In this document: positions 19,949 through 29,783 of the stretch, in pieces
Numbering within the stretch: the stretch's first letter is position 1
How the letters are laid out: every line of letters starts with the position of its first letter
Origin: Tannerella sp.
GTDB lineage: Bacteria > Bacteroidota > Bacteroidia > Bacteroidales > Tannerellaceae
Assembly: GCA_031276675.1 (NCBI GenBank)
Contig: JAISMO010000146.1
Location: 1 to 32,048 of the forward strand
DNA: 32,048 nucleotides
Reading direction: 5' to 3'
The notes under the pieces: generated by a model
Databases searched by the model: none
What the model was told of the DNA's origin: nothing
Seen by the model: the letters and a program-made list of their open reading frames with translations, nothing else
Position numbers and translations under genes: made by a program

Positions 19949-20494
19949 ATGAAAACAACGGGACAGATACGGCGTATTTTTTTAATCGGCTACATGGGAG
20001 CCGGAAAGACGACCCTGGGGAAAGCGCTTTCGAGACAAATGAACCTTTCATTCATTGACACGGATCACTTCATCGAAGAGCATTATCATCAAACGATCCG
20101 CCGCATTTTCGAGGAAAAAGGCGAAGACGGCTTTCGTGAAATAGAGCGGAAAACGCTCCGCGAGGTGAGTGAGTTTGAGGATGCGGTAATTTCTACGGGT
20201 GGCGGAACGCCTTGCTTTCACGGGAACATGGCGTTTATGAACATGGCGGGAACGACGGTTTACCTGAAACTTTCCGTCGACGAAATAGTGAAACGCACGG
20301 AACCATGCAGGGATACACGTCCGGTATTGAAAAACCGCTCGGGGGAAGAACTGAGGCAGTACATTGCAGCCTCCCTGTCCGAACGCAGCCGGTATTACGA
20401 ACAGGCGGATATCGTTCTCCCTGTCGACACGGTGAATACCGGGGCGGATACAAATGTGCTGATTACACGCCTTGAAAAGATGCTGTTTCCGTAA
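19949..20494 (+). CDS. aroK: Shikimate kinase
   Basis: RIFLIGYMGAGKTTLGKALSRQMNLSFIDTDHFIEE, FREIERKTL, VISTGGGTPC, VYLKLSVDEIVKR. Confidence 0.93.
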   Translation: MKTTGQIRRIFLIGYMGAGKTTLGKALSRQMNLSFIDTDHFIEEHYHQTIRRIFEEKGEDGFREIERKTLREVSEFEDAVISTGGGTPCFHGNMAFMNMAGTTVYLKLSVDEIVKRTEPCRDTRPVLKNRSGEELRQYIAASLSERSRYYEQADIVLPVDTVNTGADTNVLITRLEKMLFP

Positions 20495-20532
20495 AAAAAT
20501 CAAACGCCGATTTGCTTCGGCAGATTAATGAC

Positions 20533-20540
20533 TATATTTG
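20533..20540 (+). promoter_or_regulatory. -7 box TATATTTG with upstream TTTG (20511..20514) before korA
   Basis: TTTG, 18 nt, TATATTTG: close to the Bacteroides -33/-7 arrangement. Confidence 0.5.
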
Positions 20541-20672
20541 GACAATAAAACAGTATGTAACTTGAATAGAAACAAAACGCAAAGCAATTTATTGCACCGT
20601 GAACGGTCATTGACTGTTTGACGGAAGTCGGATTGAACAAAAAAGTCTAATAAATTTTGATACTTGCTTAAA

Positions 20673-22526
20673 ATGACAGAAACAACAAAAGTAACAACCC
20701 TGGATCAGGTAGTCATCCGTTTTTCGGGAGACAGCGGTGACGGGATGCAACTGACCGGGACGATTTTCTCCAATCTATCCGCCATCTTCGGAAATGATAT
20801 TTCCACCTTTCCGGATTATCCGGCCGAAGTACGCGCACCACAAGGCTCGCTTAGCGGCATTTCTGGCTTTCAGGTGCATTTGGGTTCGAAGAAAATTTAT
20901 ACGCCGGGCGACAAGGCCGACGTACTGGTGGCGATGAACCCCGCTGCGCTGAAAGTAAATGCGAAACGGCTTAAACCCAATGCAATCATCATCATTGACA
21001 CGGACTCCTTTCAGGCCAGGGACCTCGAAAAAGCCCGCTTCGCGACTGATGATCCCTTCAAGGAACTGGATATTGCGAACAGGCAGATTGTCTCTGCTCC
21101 CATCTCGACGATGGTGCGGGAGGGATTGACGGAATTTGGTCTGGACAACAAATCCGTGCTGCGATGCAAGAACATGTTTACGCTGGGGCTGGTATGCTGG
21201 CTGTTTGACCGTCCGTTAGACAGCGCCATGCACATGCTGCAAAACAAATTTGCGAAGAAACCCGCCATCGCCCGGGCCAATATCAAGGCGCTGACCGACG
21301 GTTACAATTACGGAAACAACATTCATGCCTCCGTTTCCACCTACCGGATCGAAAGTACACATATCCCGCCCGGATTTTACACCGACCTCAACGGAAATAC
21401 GGCAACGGCATACGGTCTGATTGCCGCTGCCGAAAAGGCCGGACTGAGACTGTTCCTTGGCAGTTATCCGATTACGCCGGCTACGGAAATTCTGCAGGAA
21501 CTGGCCAAGCGGAAAGACCTGGGCGTGATCACCCTACAGGCCGAAGACGAAATCGCAGGCGTCTGTACGGCCATTGGAGCCAGTTTTGCCGGCTGCCTGG
21601 GCGCCACCTCGACCTCCGGCCCCGGACTGGCCCTGAAAAGTGAAGCCATCGGGCTGGCCGTCATGGCCGAACTGCCGTTAGTCGTTGTCGATGTGCAGCG
21701 GGGCGGGCCGTCAACCGGAATGCCGACCAAAAGCGAGCAAACCGACCTGATGCAGGCGCTCTACGGACGCAATGGTGAAAGTCCGGTTGTCGTGCTGGCC
21801 GCCACTACGCCAACCGACTGTTTTGACGCCGCTTTCTGGGCAGGCAAACTGGCGGTCGAACACATGACGCCCGTCATTCTCCTGACCGACGGATTTGTGG
21901 CAAACGGCGCCGCCGCGTGGCGGATTCCCGACCTGGATACCTATCCGGCCATACAACCGAATTACGTATCCGGCTATACAGGCGATGCGCCCTGGAAAGC
22001 CTACCTGCGCGACACGGAAAGCCTTGTGCGCTACTGGGCGATTCCGGGTACGGAAGGCTTCGCCCACCGCATCGGCGGACTGGAAAAGGATTACCACAGC
22101 AGCGCCATCGCTACCGATCCGGAAAATCATCAGAAAATGGTAACCGCCCGGCAAGCGAAAATCGACAGGATCGCCGATTATATCCCCGAACTGGAGGTTG
22201 TCGGCGACCGGGACGCCGATTTGCTGATTGTGGGATGGGGCGGCACTTCCGGCCATCTGTATGAAGCCATGGAGATGATGCGGCAAGAAGGCAGGAAAGT
22301 AGCGGTAGCCGTGTTCCGGTTCATCCGGCCACTGCCGAAAAACACCGCAGAGACACTTGCCCGATACGGAAAAGTAGTAGTGGCTGAACAAAACAGCGGC
22401 CAGTTTGCCGATTACTTGCGCAGCAAGATCGACGGATTCCGTCCCTGCAAGTTCAACCGCATCAAGGGACAACCGTTTGTCGTATCCCGTTTGGTTGAAG
22501 AATTTACAAAAATATTGGAAGCTTGA
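20673..22526 (+). CDS. korA: 2-oxoacid (2-oxoglutarate):ferredoxin oxidoreductase, fused gamma/alpha subunit
   Basis: VVIRFSGDSGDGMQLTGTIFSNL, FPDYPAEVRAPQGSLSGISGFQVHLG, LFLGSYPITPATEILQELAKR, GPSTGMPTKSEQTDLMQALYGRNGE. Confidence 0.93.
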   Translation: MTETTKVTTLDQVVIRFSGDSGDGMQLTGTIFSNLSAIFGNDISTFPDYPAEVRAPQGSLSGISGFQVHLGSKKIYTPGDKADVLVAMNPAALKVNAKRLKPNAIIIIDTDSFQARDLEKARFATDDPFKELDIANRQIVSAPISTMVREGLTEFGLDNKSVLRCKNMFTLGLVCWLFDRPLDSAMHMLQNKFAKKPAIARANIKALTDGYNYGNNIHASVSTYRIESTHIPPGFYTDLNGNTATAYGLIAAAEKAGLRLFLGSYPITPATEILQELAKRKDLGVITLQAEDEIAGVCTAIGASFAGCLGATSTSGPGLALKSEAIGLAVMAELPLVVVDVQRGGPSTGMPTKSEQTDLMQALYGRNGESPVVVLAATTPTDCFDAAFWAGKLAVEHMTPVILLTDGFVANGAAAWRIPDLDTYPAIQPNYVSGYTGDAPWKAYLRDTESLVRYWAIPGTEGFAHRIGGLEKDYHSSAIATDPENHQKMVTARQAKIDRIADYIPELEVVGDRDADLLIVGWGGTSGHLYEAMEMMRQEGRKVAVAVFRFIRPLPKNTAETLARYGKVVVAEQNSGQFADYLRSKIDGFRPCKFNRIKGQPFVVSRLVEEFTKILEA

Positions 22527-22529
22527 AAT

Positions 22530-23543
22530 ATGAATACAGATATCAAATATACCCCCCAGGACTATAAAAGCGATCAGTATGTACGCTGGTGTCCGGGTTG
22601 CGGCGACTACGCCACCCTCAACAGCCTGCACAGGGCCATGGCCGAATTGAATATCCCGCCCCACCAAATGGCGGTGATTTCCGGTATCGGGTGTTCGTCG
22701 CGTTTGCCCTATTACATGAATACGTACGGATTTCATACGATTCACGGACGCGGAGCAGCCATTGCCACGGGAGTGAAAACCGCCCGTCCCGACCTGAGCG
22801 TCTGGCTGATTACGGGTGACGGCGACTGTCTGGCCATTGGAGGCAATCACTTCATTCATGCCGTGCGACGCAATGTCGACCTGAACATTATCCTGATGAA
22901 CAATAAAATATACGGTCTGACCAAAGGACAGTATTCCCCAACTTCCGACCGCGGATTCGTTTCGAAAAGTTCGCCCTTCGGCACGGTGGAAGACCCGTTT
23001 ATTCCAGCGGAACTGACGCTGGGCGCGCGGGGCCGGTTTTTTGCCCGGACCATTGACGTGGATTTGGCCGGCCAGACCGAAGTCTTTATCGCTGCGGCGC
23101 GTCACAAAGGGACATCCGTCGTGGAAGTGCTGGACAACTGTGTGATCTTCAATGACGGGATACACAAAATCATTGCCGACAAGACGTTTCGTGCAGAGAA
23201 AACCATCGTGCTCCGTCACGGCGAAAAGATGCTGTTCGGACAGAACAGAGAGCAAGGGCTTGTGCTGGACGGACTGAAACTGAAGGCCGTAACCGTTGGC
23301 GAAGACGGCTATACACTGGATGATATACTGGTGCATAACGCGCATGAGCAGGACATGACGCTGCACATGATGCTGGCCATGATGAGAGACCGCCTGCCGG
23401 TAGCCATGGGGGTGATCCGCGATGTGGAAGCGCCCGCCTATGACGAATCCGTGGCAAAGCAAATCAGCGAAGTCCAGGCCAATACACCTGTCCGCAAACT
23501 GCATGATCTGCTGATGAACGGCGAAATCTGGGAAATTAAATGA
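22530..23543 (+). CDS. korB: 2-oxoacid (2-oxoglutarate):ferredoxin oxidoreductase, beta subunit
   Basis: RWCPGCGDYATLNSLHRAMAEL, SGIGCSSRLPYYMNTYGFHTIHGRGAAIATGVK, TGDGDCLAIGGNHFIHAVRRN, GLTKGQYSPTS. Confidence 0.95.
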   Translation: MNTDIKYTPQDYKSDQYVRWCPGCGDYATLNSLHRAMAELNIPPHQMAVISGIGCSSRLPYYMNTYGFHTIHGRGAAIATGVKTARPDLSVWLITGDGDCLAIGGNHFIHAVRRNVDLNIILMNNKIYGLTKGQYSPTSDRGFVSKSSPFGTVEDPFIPAELTLGARGRFFARTIDVDLAGQTEVFIAAARHKGTSVVEVLDNCVIFNDGIHKIIADKTFRAEKTIVLRHGEKMLFGQNREQGLVLDGLKLKAVTVGEDGYTLDDILVHNAHEQDMTLHMMLAMMRDRLPVAMGVIRDVEAPAYDESVAKQISEVQANTPVRKLHDLLMNGEIWEIK

Positions 23544-23660
23544 GGTTCGGCCCGAAGGATGGATTGTAAAAGAAAGAAAGGGGCGCACGCTGTACGCCGG
23601 AGGCGTACCGGAGCCGACAAAGTAAGGCTTGTCGGTGAAAAAGCCTTTGGAAAACAAAGA

Positions 23661-23912
23661 CCGTTTTCCGGGAAACAGAAACCGTTTACGGGGAAATAAA
23701 AACCGTATCCCGGGAAACAGGAAATGTCATCTGGGATACGGAAAACATTTCCCGGAAAATGATTTTCATTTCCCGGGATACGGAAAAATTTTGCACGAAA
23801 ACTGAAATCATTTCCCGGAAAACAGAAACCGTATCCCGGGAAATGAAAAATGCCACCCGGGACACGGCGGACATTTCCCGGAAAATGGCGCCTGTTTTTG
23901 CGCTTTTTCGGG
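23661..23912. repeat. Tandem palindrome-centred array 3: about 11 clear units plus degenerate flanks, 21 bp period
   Basis: Units every 21 bp from 23661, for example CCGTATCCCGGGAAACAGGAA (23703), TCATTTCCCGGGATACGGAAA (23766), CCGTATCCCGGGAAATGAAAA (23829); centre usually TCCCGGGA/CCCGGAA. The 23892..23912 unit and 23640..23660 are degenerate. Confidence 0.93.
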
Positions 23913-24043
23913 CATGCTCCCCCCAGTCTTTTCAAGTGTTCCGTATGAACAATATAGGTATATCGGACAGGATATCTCCATTGGCTGAAAGCCGTAAATC
24001 TTCATAACCAGCGATCGGCGACCGACGGCACCCCGCCATGGCT

Positions 24044-24092
24044 GCCTGAAAGGCAGGACAAAGCGCCATGCTTCGTGTCCTGCCTTTCAGGC
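24044..24092. other. Perfect 17 bp-arm hairpin in the korB/GH92 gap
   Basis: GCCTGAAAGGCAGGACA (24044..24060) and TGTCCTGCCTTTCAGGC (24076..24092), 15 nt loop. Confidence 0.85.
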
Positions 24093-24269
24093 TTTCAGGC
24101 AATGGTACAGGTCTCTCCATTCGGGATACTGTTTCGCTATCAGGTTTTTTTTCCGGTTTCCGTTCCGGATTTGCCGGTTCTTTTCCCGCTGAATGGCCAA
24201 ATGCATGGCGCCTCCAAAAAAGAAACAGCCCTTTCTGGAATTATTTTCCGATTTCCATATATTTTGTTG

Positions 24270-24277
24270 TACATTTG
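24270..24277 (+). promoter_or_regulatory. -7 box TACATTTG upstream of GH92
   Basis: Matches TAnnTTTG, 33 nt before the ATG. Confidence 0.5.
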
Positions 24278-24310
24278 CCGGTAAATTATAAATCATTAAA
24301 CTTAAAGTAT

Positions 24311-26569
24311 ATGACAGTTTTAAATGGAGGGAGAAAAAAGAGTGGGTGGTGGTGTGCCTGTGCGCTGGTTTTGGCCGCGTGTACACAGGAATCCGAAAAG
24401 GCCGAAACGCATACGGTGCAATCGCCGGCGCAGTATGTCAATCCTTTTGTGGGCGTGGCCTACGTCGGCCATACGCATCCGGCGGCGCAGCTGCCTTTCG
24501 GCATGGTGCAGGCAGGACCGGATACGGGTACGGACAAGTGGGAACACTGTTCCGGTTACTTCAACGAGGACAAGTCGATTATCGGGTTTTCACATACGCA
24601 CTTGAGTGGCACCGGCTGTCCCGATATGGGCGACATCATGCTGATGCCGGTGGTGGGTGACGTGCCGCTGGACCGGGGGGATGAAAACGACACGTCAACA
24701 GGCTACCGTTCGGCTTTTTCGCACGATTCGGAAGAAGCGCATCCGGGCTATTACCGGGTGAGGCTTGACGACTACGGCATCACGGCCGAAATGGCAACTA
24801 CCCTGCGCGTGGGTTTTCACAGGTATACCTATCCGCGGTCGGAGCAGTCCGGCATGATCCTTGACCTGGGACACGGCATTGGCGACACGACGCTGGCTTC
24901 CGAAGCGCGTTTTTTAGACGACAGCACGCTGGTCGGCAAGCGGCGCTCGGCCGGATTCGTAACAGACCATACGCTGTATTTCTGCGCCCGATTTTCCAGA
25001 CCGGTCACTCAGTTTGTGTCCTTTGTGGATGGAAAAACAGGTGCGGAACGTGAAATCAAGGGCACAACCGTCAAATACCGGCTGAAATTCGCCACGGAAA
25101 AGGACGAAGTTGTGCAGGTGAAAGTGGCGCTCTCGACCGTGAGCGAGGAGGGGGCGCTTAAAAACCTGCAGGCCGAAGCGCCGGGATGGGATTTTGAGCA
25201 GGTCAGGGCCGACGCGACCAACGCCTGGGACAAGTTGCTGAAGACGATCGAAGTGACGCCTGTGAACGACGAGCAGCGGATTTCGTTTTATACCTCGCTG
25301 TATCATGCGCTCCTGATGCCGAACATCATTACGGATGTGGACGGCGTGTACCGCCTGGCGGACGGACGGCTGAAAGCGGATAACCGGAAAGACAAGTATA
25401 TGAATTTCTCGCTCTGGGACACTTACCGGGCGGAACATCCGTTGCTTGCGCTTCTTTTCCCGGAGATAGACGCGCGGTGCGTGGAATCCATGCTGCAACT
25501 CTATCTGGACCGCGGCGTCCTGTGTACCAACGACTACGGACAGAATGAAACCTGGTGCATGATCGGCAACCATGCCGTGCCGGTGATTGTGGACGCCTAC
25601 CTGAAAGGGATTGTAGAAGAGGATCGGGAACTGGCTGCCGAAGCCATCCGCGGTTCACTGACCCGGTCGCACGAAAAGTCGGACTGGGAGATGTATAACC
25701 GGTATGGATACTATCCTTTTGACCTGCTGGACGTCGAATCTGTTTCGCGCACGCTGGAGCACTGCTATGACGACTATTGCGCCGCGAAATTTTTCGACTG
25801 GCTGGGCAAACCGGAAGAAGAGGCTTTTTTCCGCAAGCGTTCCGACAACTACAAAAACCTGTTTGATCACGAAACCAAGCTGATGCGTGCGAAGGATTCC
25901 AAAGGACAGTGGCGCACGCCGTTCGACAAATTCCTGCTTTCACATGCGGCCACCAGCGGCGGCGACTATACGGAAGGCAATGCGTGGCAATATACGTGGC
26001 ACGTGCAGCACGACATCCCGACGCTGGTGGAACTGCTCGGCGGCAGGGAGGCGTTTGGCGTCAAACTCGATTCCCTGTTTTTCCTGGATACGCGCTCGCT
26101 GGGTGGCGGCTTTCACGGCGACGTCACCGGCATGATCGGCCAGTATGCCCACGGCAATGAACCGAGCCATCACGTAGCCTATCTGTATAACTATTCCGGC
26201 ACGCCGCACAAGACGCAGGAACTGATTCGCAAGGTGTTCGACGAGTTCTATTTTCCGACGCGCGACGGACTGAGCGGCAACGACGACTGCGGACAGATGT
26301 CGGCATGGTATATCTTTTCGGCGCTGGGCTTCTATCCGGTTGACCCGGTGTCGGGCGACTACATCATCGGTGCGCCGCAGGTACACGCCATGACGCTGCA
26401 TCTGCCGAACGGAAAACGGTTTGAGATGAAAGCAAACGGCCTGTCGAAAGATAATAAATATGTAAAGGCCATCCGCCTGAACGGACAGCCGCTGACAGGC
26501 TTTGTCATCACTTACGGCCAGGTGAAGGAGGGCGGACTGCTGGAATTTGATATGGACAGCCAGCCATGA
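24311..26569 (+). CDS. GH92 family alpha-mannosidase-like glycosidase, lipoprotein
   Basis: MTVLNGGRKKSGWWCACALVLAAC lipobox; YVNPFVGVAYVGHTHPAAQLPFGMVQAGPDTGTDKWEHCSGY, GFSHTHLSGTGCPDMGD, FSLWDTYRAEHPLLALL, GNDDCGQMSAWYIFSALGFYPVDPVSGDYIIGAP. The listed 24068 start is an upstream extension. Confidence 0.95.
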   Translation: MTVLNGGRKKSGWWCACALVLAACTQESEKAETHTVQSPAQYVNPFVGVAYVGHTHPAAQLPFGMVQAGPDTGTDKWEHCSGYFNEDKSIIGFSHTHLSGTGCPDMGDIMLMPVVGDVPLDRGDENDTSTGYRSAFSHDSEEAHPGYYRVRLDDYGITAEMATTLRVGFHRYTYPRSEQSGMILDLGHGIGDTTLASEARFLDDSTLVGKRRSAGFVTDHTLYFCARFSRPVTQFVSFVDGKTGAEREIKGTTVKYRLKFATEKDEVVQVKVALSTVSEEGALKNLQAEAPGWDFEQVRADATNAWDKLLKTIEVTPVNDEQRISFYTSLYHALLMPNIITDVDGVYRLADGRLKADNRKDKYMNFSLWDTYRAEHPLLALLFPEIDARCVESMLQLYLDRGVLCTNDYGQNETWCMIGNHAVPVIVDAYLKGIVEEDRELAAEAIRGSLTRSHEKSDWEMYNRYGYYPFDLLDVESVSRTLEHCYDDYCAAKFFDWLGKPEEEAFFRKRSDNYKNLFDHETKLMRAKDSKGQWRTPFDKFLLSHAATSGGDYTEGNAWQYTWHVQHDIPTLVELLGGREAFGVKLDSLFFLDTRSLGGGFHGDVTGMIGQYAHGNEPSHHVAYLYNYSGTPHKTQELIRKVFDEFYFPTRDGLSGNDDCGQMSAWYIFSALGFYPVDPVSGDYIIGAPQVHAMTLHLPNGKRFEMKANGLSKDNKYVKAIRLNGQPLTGFVITYGQVKEGGLLEFDMDSQP

Positions 26570-28560
26570 AAAAAGCAGATCTGTTACAGACTTTCGTCAA
26601 TTCGTTATGGCGAACGACGGCGGGGGTGATGGCGCTGCTGTGCCTCTTCTCCGCCTGTGCACCGGAAGAGGCGTTCTACTGGCAAACGAAGGAAGGCGAC
26701 GCGTATCTGCTGTCGGCAGACCGGACGGTGGTCGGACGGCTGGAGGGCAATGTGCCGGAAGGCGTGGATATTTCCGACGAAATCATCCGACTGGACTCAT
26801 CTACTTTCAAGATTGTCCGCCGCTACACGGCCATTCGGGCGATTGACTCCGCAAGTCTGTTCCTTGACTTCAGGCATCATTCGCGCAGCCATTTCTGGAT
26901 GATACCGGCCGTGTCATACAACGGAAATCACTGGGGACGCGGCAAAGAACCGAAAGGCGCCATGGAAAACGGCCGGTGGCGCACCTTTTCCTTTCGCCGC
27001 ACACCTGTCCCCGGCGCCACCTTTTCGGAAGGCGACCGGTTTGCCGTAGCCGCGTGGAGCGATACGCCAACCGGCGAATACCGCAACTTTTCCTGTTCGC
27101 TGATGCCGGAAGAAACGCAGACGACGCACCGTATCCTCTGGCCGGAAGAAGAATTACCGACGGTGTACTGCGACCGAGACCGCTATGCTGACGGTTATAA
27201 AAAACGGGTCCGGCTGGAAAAGGGCGACACCGTGACCCTGACTTTATACCTCACCGTCAGCGCCGTTGAACCCGATCACCGGGCCATGCGTCACTTTTTA
27301 CGCAAGGCATGGGACCATGCCGAAAAACCGGTGGTGCCTGTGCTCGACGCACGGAAGTTATGGGATTTGGGCGTTCGCTACGCCATCGAATCGCTATGGG
27401 CGGAAGAAGGCTCGTTTAAAGGCTTCAGCATCGGACTGCTCCCCGACGGTGCAAACGGCTGGAAACAGCGCTCCGGCTGGAAATACGAAATCGGCTGGTG
27501 CGGGCAAAATGCATCGCTGGCCAATTCGCTGCTAACCGATTACCTCCGAAACCCTCGCCACACCGAATCGCTGCACAGGGCGCTGGCCACGCTGGACACC
27601 TGGGCCACGCACTGTCCTTTACCCAACGGGCTGTTTGTTACGCACTACGACCATATCCTGAATCACAGGGAGGACGGCGTCATGGACGCCTGCAATCTGG
27701 GCATGGCCGTATCGAATTTCTTCGAGGCCTGCGACCTGGCACGTGCCGCGGGCCTGGAGCGGCCCCTGTATGAACGTGTGGCCTACGGTATCTGCGACTT
27801 TGTCAAGGCCGACCAGCAGCCCGAAGGCGTGTATGCACGGGGATGGACGCCCGACGGCAAGTGCTATGTCCGCGAGGGTACCATCGGCAGTTTCATGGTG
27901 CCCCCGATGCTGGAAGCCTGGCAGCGTTCGGGCGACTCGGCCTATCTCGCGTCCGCCGCCAAAGCCTTTGATTATTATATGGAAGAGTTAAAAACCTGCG
28001 GATATACCACAGCCGGCGCACTGGATACATGGTGCATCGACCGGGAATCGTCGATGCCGCTGCTGCGTGCTTCGCTGATGCTGCACGAAATAACCGGCAA
28101 TCCCGTCTACCTGGATCATGCGGTGTCGGTATCGTATTACCTTTCCACCTGGCTGTGGCATTATCAGGGTATCTATCCCGAAAACGACAATTTCACGGAG
28201 TATCATTACAGCACGTTCGGCGCCACCTCCGTATCCACCCAGCACCATCACCTGGACCCCTATGCCCTGTACTGGGTGTCCGACTGGATCAGACTGGCCG
28301 GACTGACGGGCGACCGGCAGTGGAAGGAGAAGGCGCTGGCCGTCTGGCGAAACGGTTGCCAGCTGGTATCGGACGGCACGCTGGAAATCAACGGACGCAT
28401 CCGCCCGGCCGGTTCCCAGAATGAAGCCTGCTTTGAGTCCAACTGGGCCTTCAATTCCGATACGGAACGCATCAATTCGTGGCTGGTAGCGTGGCCCGGT
28501 GCATTCCGCATGGAAACGCTGCGCAAATTAAATGACTTTCAACTGTTAAACGAAGAATAA
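26566..28560 (+). CDS. Lipoprotein with six-hairpin glycosidase-like fold, function uncertain
   Basis: MALLCLFSAC lipobox; ATG overlaps the GH92 stop (ATGA). Helical-barrel-like C-terminus (ALDTWCIDRESSMPLLRASLMLHEITGNPVYLDHAVSVSYYLSTWLWHYQ). Confidence 0.65.
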   Translation: MKKADLLQTFVNSLWRTTAGVMALLCLFSACAPEEAFYWQTKEGDAYLLSADRTVVGRLEGNVPEGVDISDEIIRLDSSTFKIVRRYTAIRAIDSASLFLDFRHHSRSHFWMIPAVSYNGNHWGRGKEPKGAMENGRWRTFSFRRTPVPGATFSEGDRFAVAAWSDTPTGEYRNFSCSLMPEETQTTHRILWPEEELPTVYCDRDRYADGYKKRVRLEKGDTVTLTLYLTVSAVEPDHRAMRHFLRKAWDHAEKPVVPVLDARKLWDLGVRYAIESLWAEEGSFKGFSIGLLPDGANGWKQRSGWKYEIGWCGQNASLANSLLTDYLRNPRHTESLHRALATLDTWATHCPLPNGLFVTHYDHILNHREDGVMDACNLGMAVSNFFEACDLARAAGLERPLYERVAYGICDFVKADQQPEGVYARGWTPDGKCYVREGTIGSFMVPPMLEAWQRSGDSAYLASAAKAFDYYMEELKTCGYTTAGALDTWCIDRESSMPLLRASLMLHEITGNPVYLDHAVSVSYYLSTWLWHYQGIYPENDNFTEYHYSTFGATSVSTQHHHLDPYALYWVSDWIRLAGLTGDRQWKEKALAVWRNGCQLVSDGTLEINGRIRPAGSQNEACFESNWAFNSDTERINSWLVAWPGAFRMETLRKLNDFQLLNEE

Positions 28561-28562
28561 TC

Positions 28563-29693
28563 ATGTATGTAAAAAAATCACGGTCTCCTTTGAGAAAAAG
28601 CCTGCTGATGGCTGTCGTTATGCTGTCGGCCTGCGCTGTCTGTGCACAGATCCCGTCGCCCCGCCGGGCAGACCGGCAGCAGTTGACCGACCCGCAGGCC
28701 TTCACTTTCATCCTGCTGGGCGACCCGCAGGGATATACGAAATATGATGTGAACCAGCCGATTTTCGACCTGTGCACGGCGTGGATTGCCGACAACATCG
28801 ACCACCTGCATGTCAAAGGCGTGTTGTGTACGGGCGATCTGGTAGAGCAGAACGAAAATATCGTGCCGCAGCGTTCCACGAACCGGACCAGCCGGGAAAT
28901 GTGGGAAGCGGCTTCACGCGCCTTTGCCCGGCTGGACAACAAAGTGCCCTACATCGTTTCGTGCGGAAATCACGACTATGGATACCTGCACGCGGAAAAC
29001 GGCATGACGCACTTTCCCGACTATTTCCCGATGGAGCGCAATGCCGCCTGGAGAGGCGTCTGTGTCGACGCCATTCCCAATCGCAACGGCATTCCGTCGA
29101 TGGAAAATGCGGCCTTTGAATTTAAAGACGCGCACTGGGGCGGCATCCTGGTGATTACCTCCGAGTTTTATCCGCGCGACGAGGTGCTGGAGTGGGCCGG
29201 GAAACTGGCCGCCGGCGATGCCTATAAACATCATACGGTGATTTTCATGACGCACGCCTACATGCAGACGCAAAACAACGGCGCCGGGCGGATTGACTCC
29301 AATCCCTACGCGCTGGAACCCGGCAACAACGGCCGGCAGATTTGGGAGAAACTGCTTTGGCCCTCGGAGAATATCCGGCTGTTGATTTGCGGCCACGAGG
29401 CGACGGATAACAACGTGTTTGCCGAAAATGTAGCCTACCGCGTGGATAAAAACCGTTCCGGTAAGAACATTCACCAGATGATGTTCAACGTCCAGACGCT
29501 GGGCGGCGGCTGGGAGGGCAACGGCGGCGACGGCTGGCTGCGCATCCTGGAGTTCATGCCCGACGGCAAAACCGTCAAAGTGCGAACCTACTCGCCGCTG
29601 TTCGGCATCTCGCCGACCACCCGGCATCTGGCGCATCGCACAGACCCGTATGACCTCTTCGACATGGAATTTGAACAGGCGCCGGGCCGGTGA
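28563..29693 (+). CDS. Secreted calcineurin-like metallophosphoesterase
   Basis: FILLGDPQGYTKYD, GVLCTGDLVEQN, YIVSCGNHDYGY, VIFMTHAYMQT, LLICGHEA metal-binding motif series. Confidence 0.85.
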   Translation: MYVKKSRSPLRKSLLMAVVMLSACAVCAQIPSPRRADRQQLTDPQAFTFILLGDPQGYTKYDVNQPIFDLCTAWIADNIDHLHVKGVLCTGDLVEQNENIVPQRSTNRTSREMWEAASRAFARLDNKVPYIVSCGNHDYGYLHAENGMTHFPDYFPMERNAAWRGVCVDAIPNRNGIPSMENAAFEFKDAHWGGILVITSEFYPRDEVLEWAGKLAAGDAYKHHTVIFMTHAYMQTQNNGAGRIDSNPYALEPGNNGRQIWEKLLWPSENIRLLICGHEATDNNVFAENVAYRVDKNRSGKNIHQMMFNVQTLGGGWEGNGGDGWLRILEFMPDGKTVKVRTYSPLFGISPTTRHLAHRTDPYDLFDMEFEQAPGR

Positions 29694-29783
29694 CGGGCCG
29701 ACCGACGGAGAGGTTCGCCGGTTCGGGACAGGTGAATCGGGAGCCTGTGCTGTTCAGCGTGTCAAATTATGTGTGCTTTACAG

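Noticed and set aside
21711-23657. 648 aa minus-strand ORF opposite korA/korB
   Set aside because: Antisense shadow of well-conserved genes with strong codon bias; the translation has no recognisable domain.
24068-24310. N-terminal extension of the GH92 ORF
   Set aside because: It crosses a perfect hairpin and the TACATTTG promoter box; a lipoprotein signal starts at 24311.
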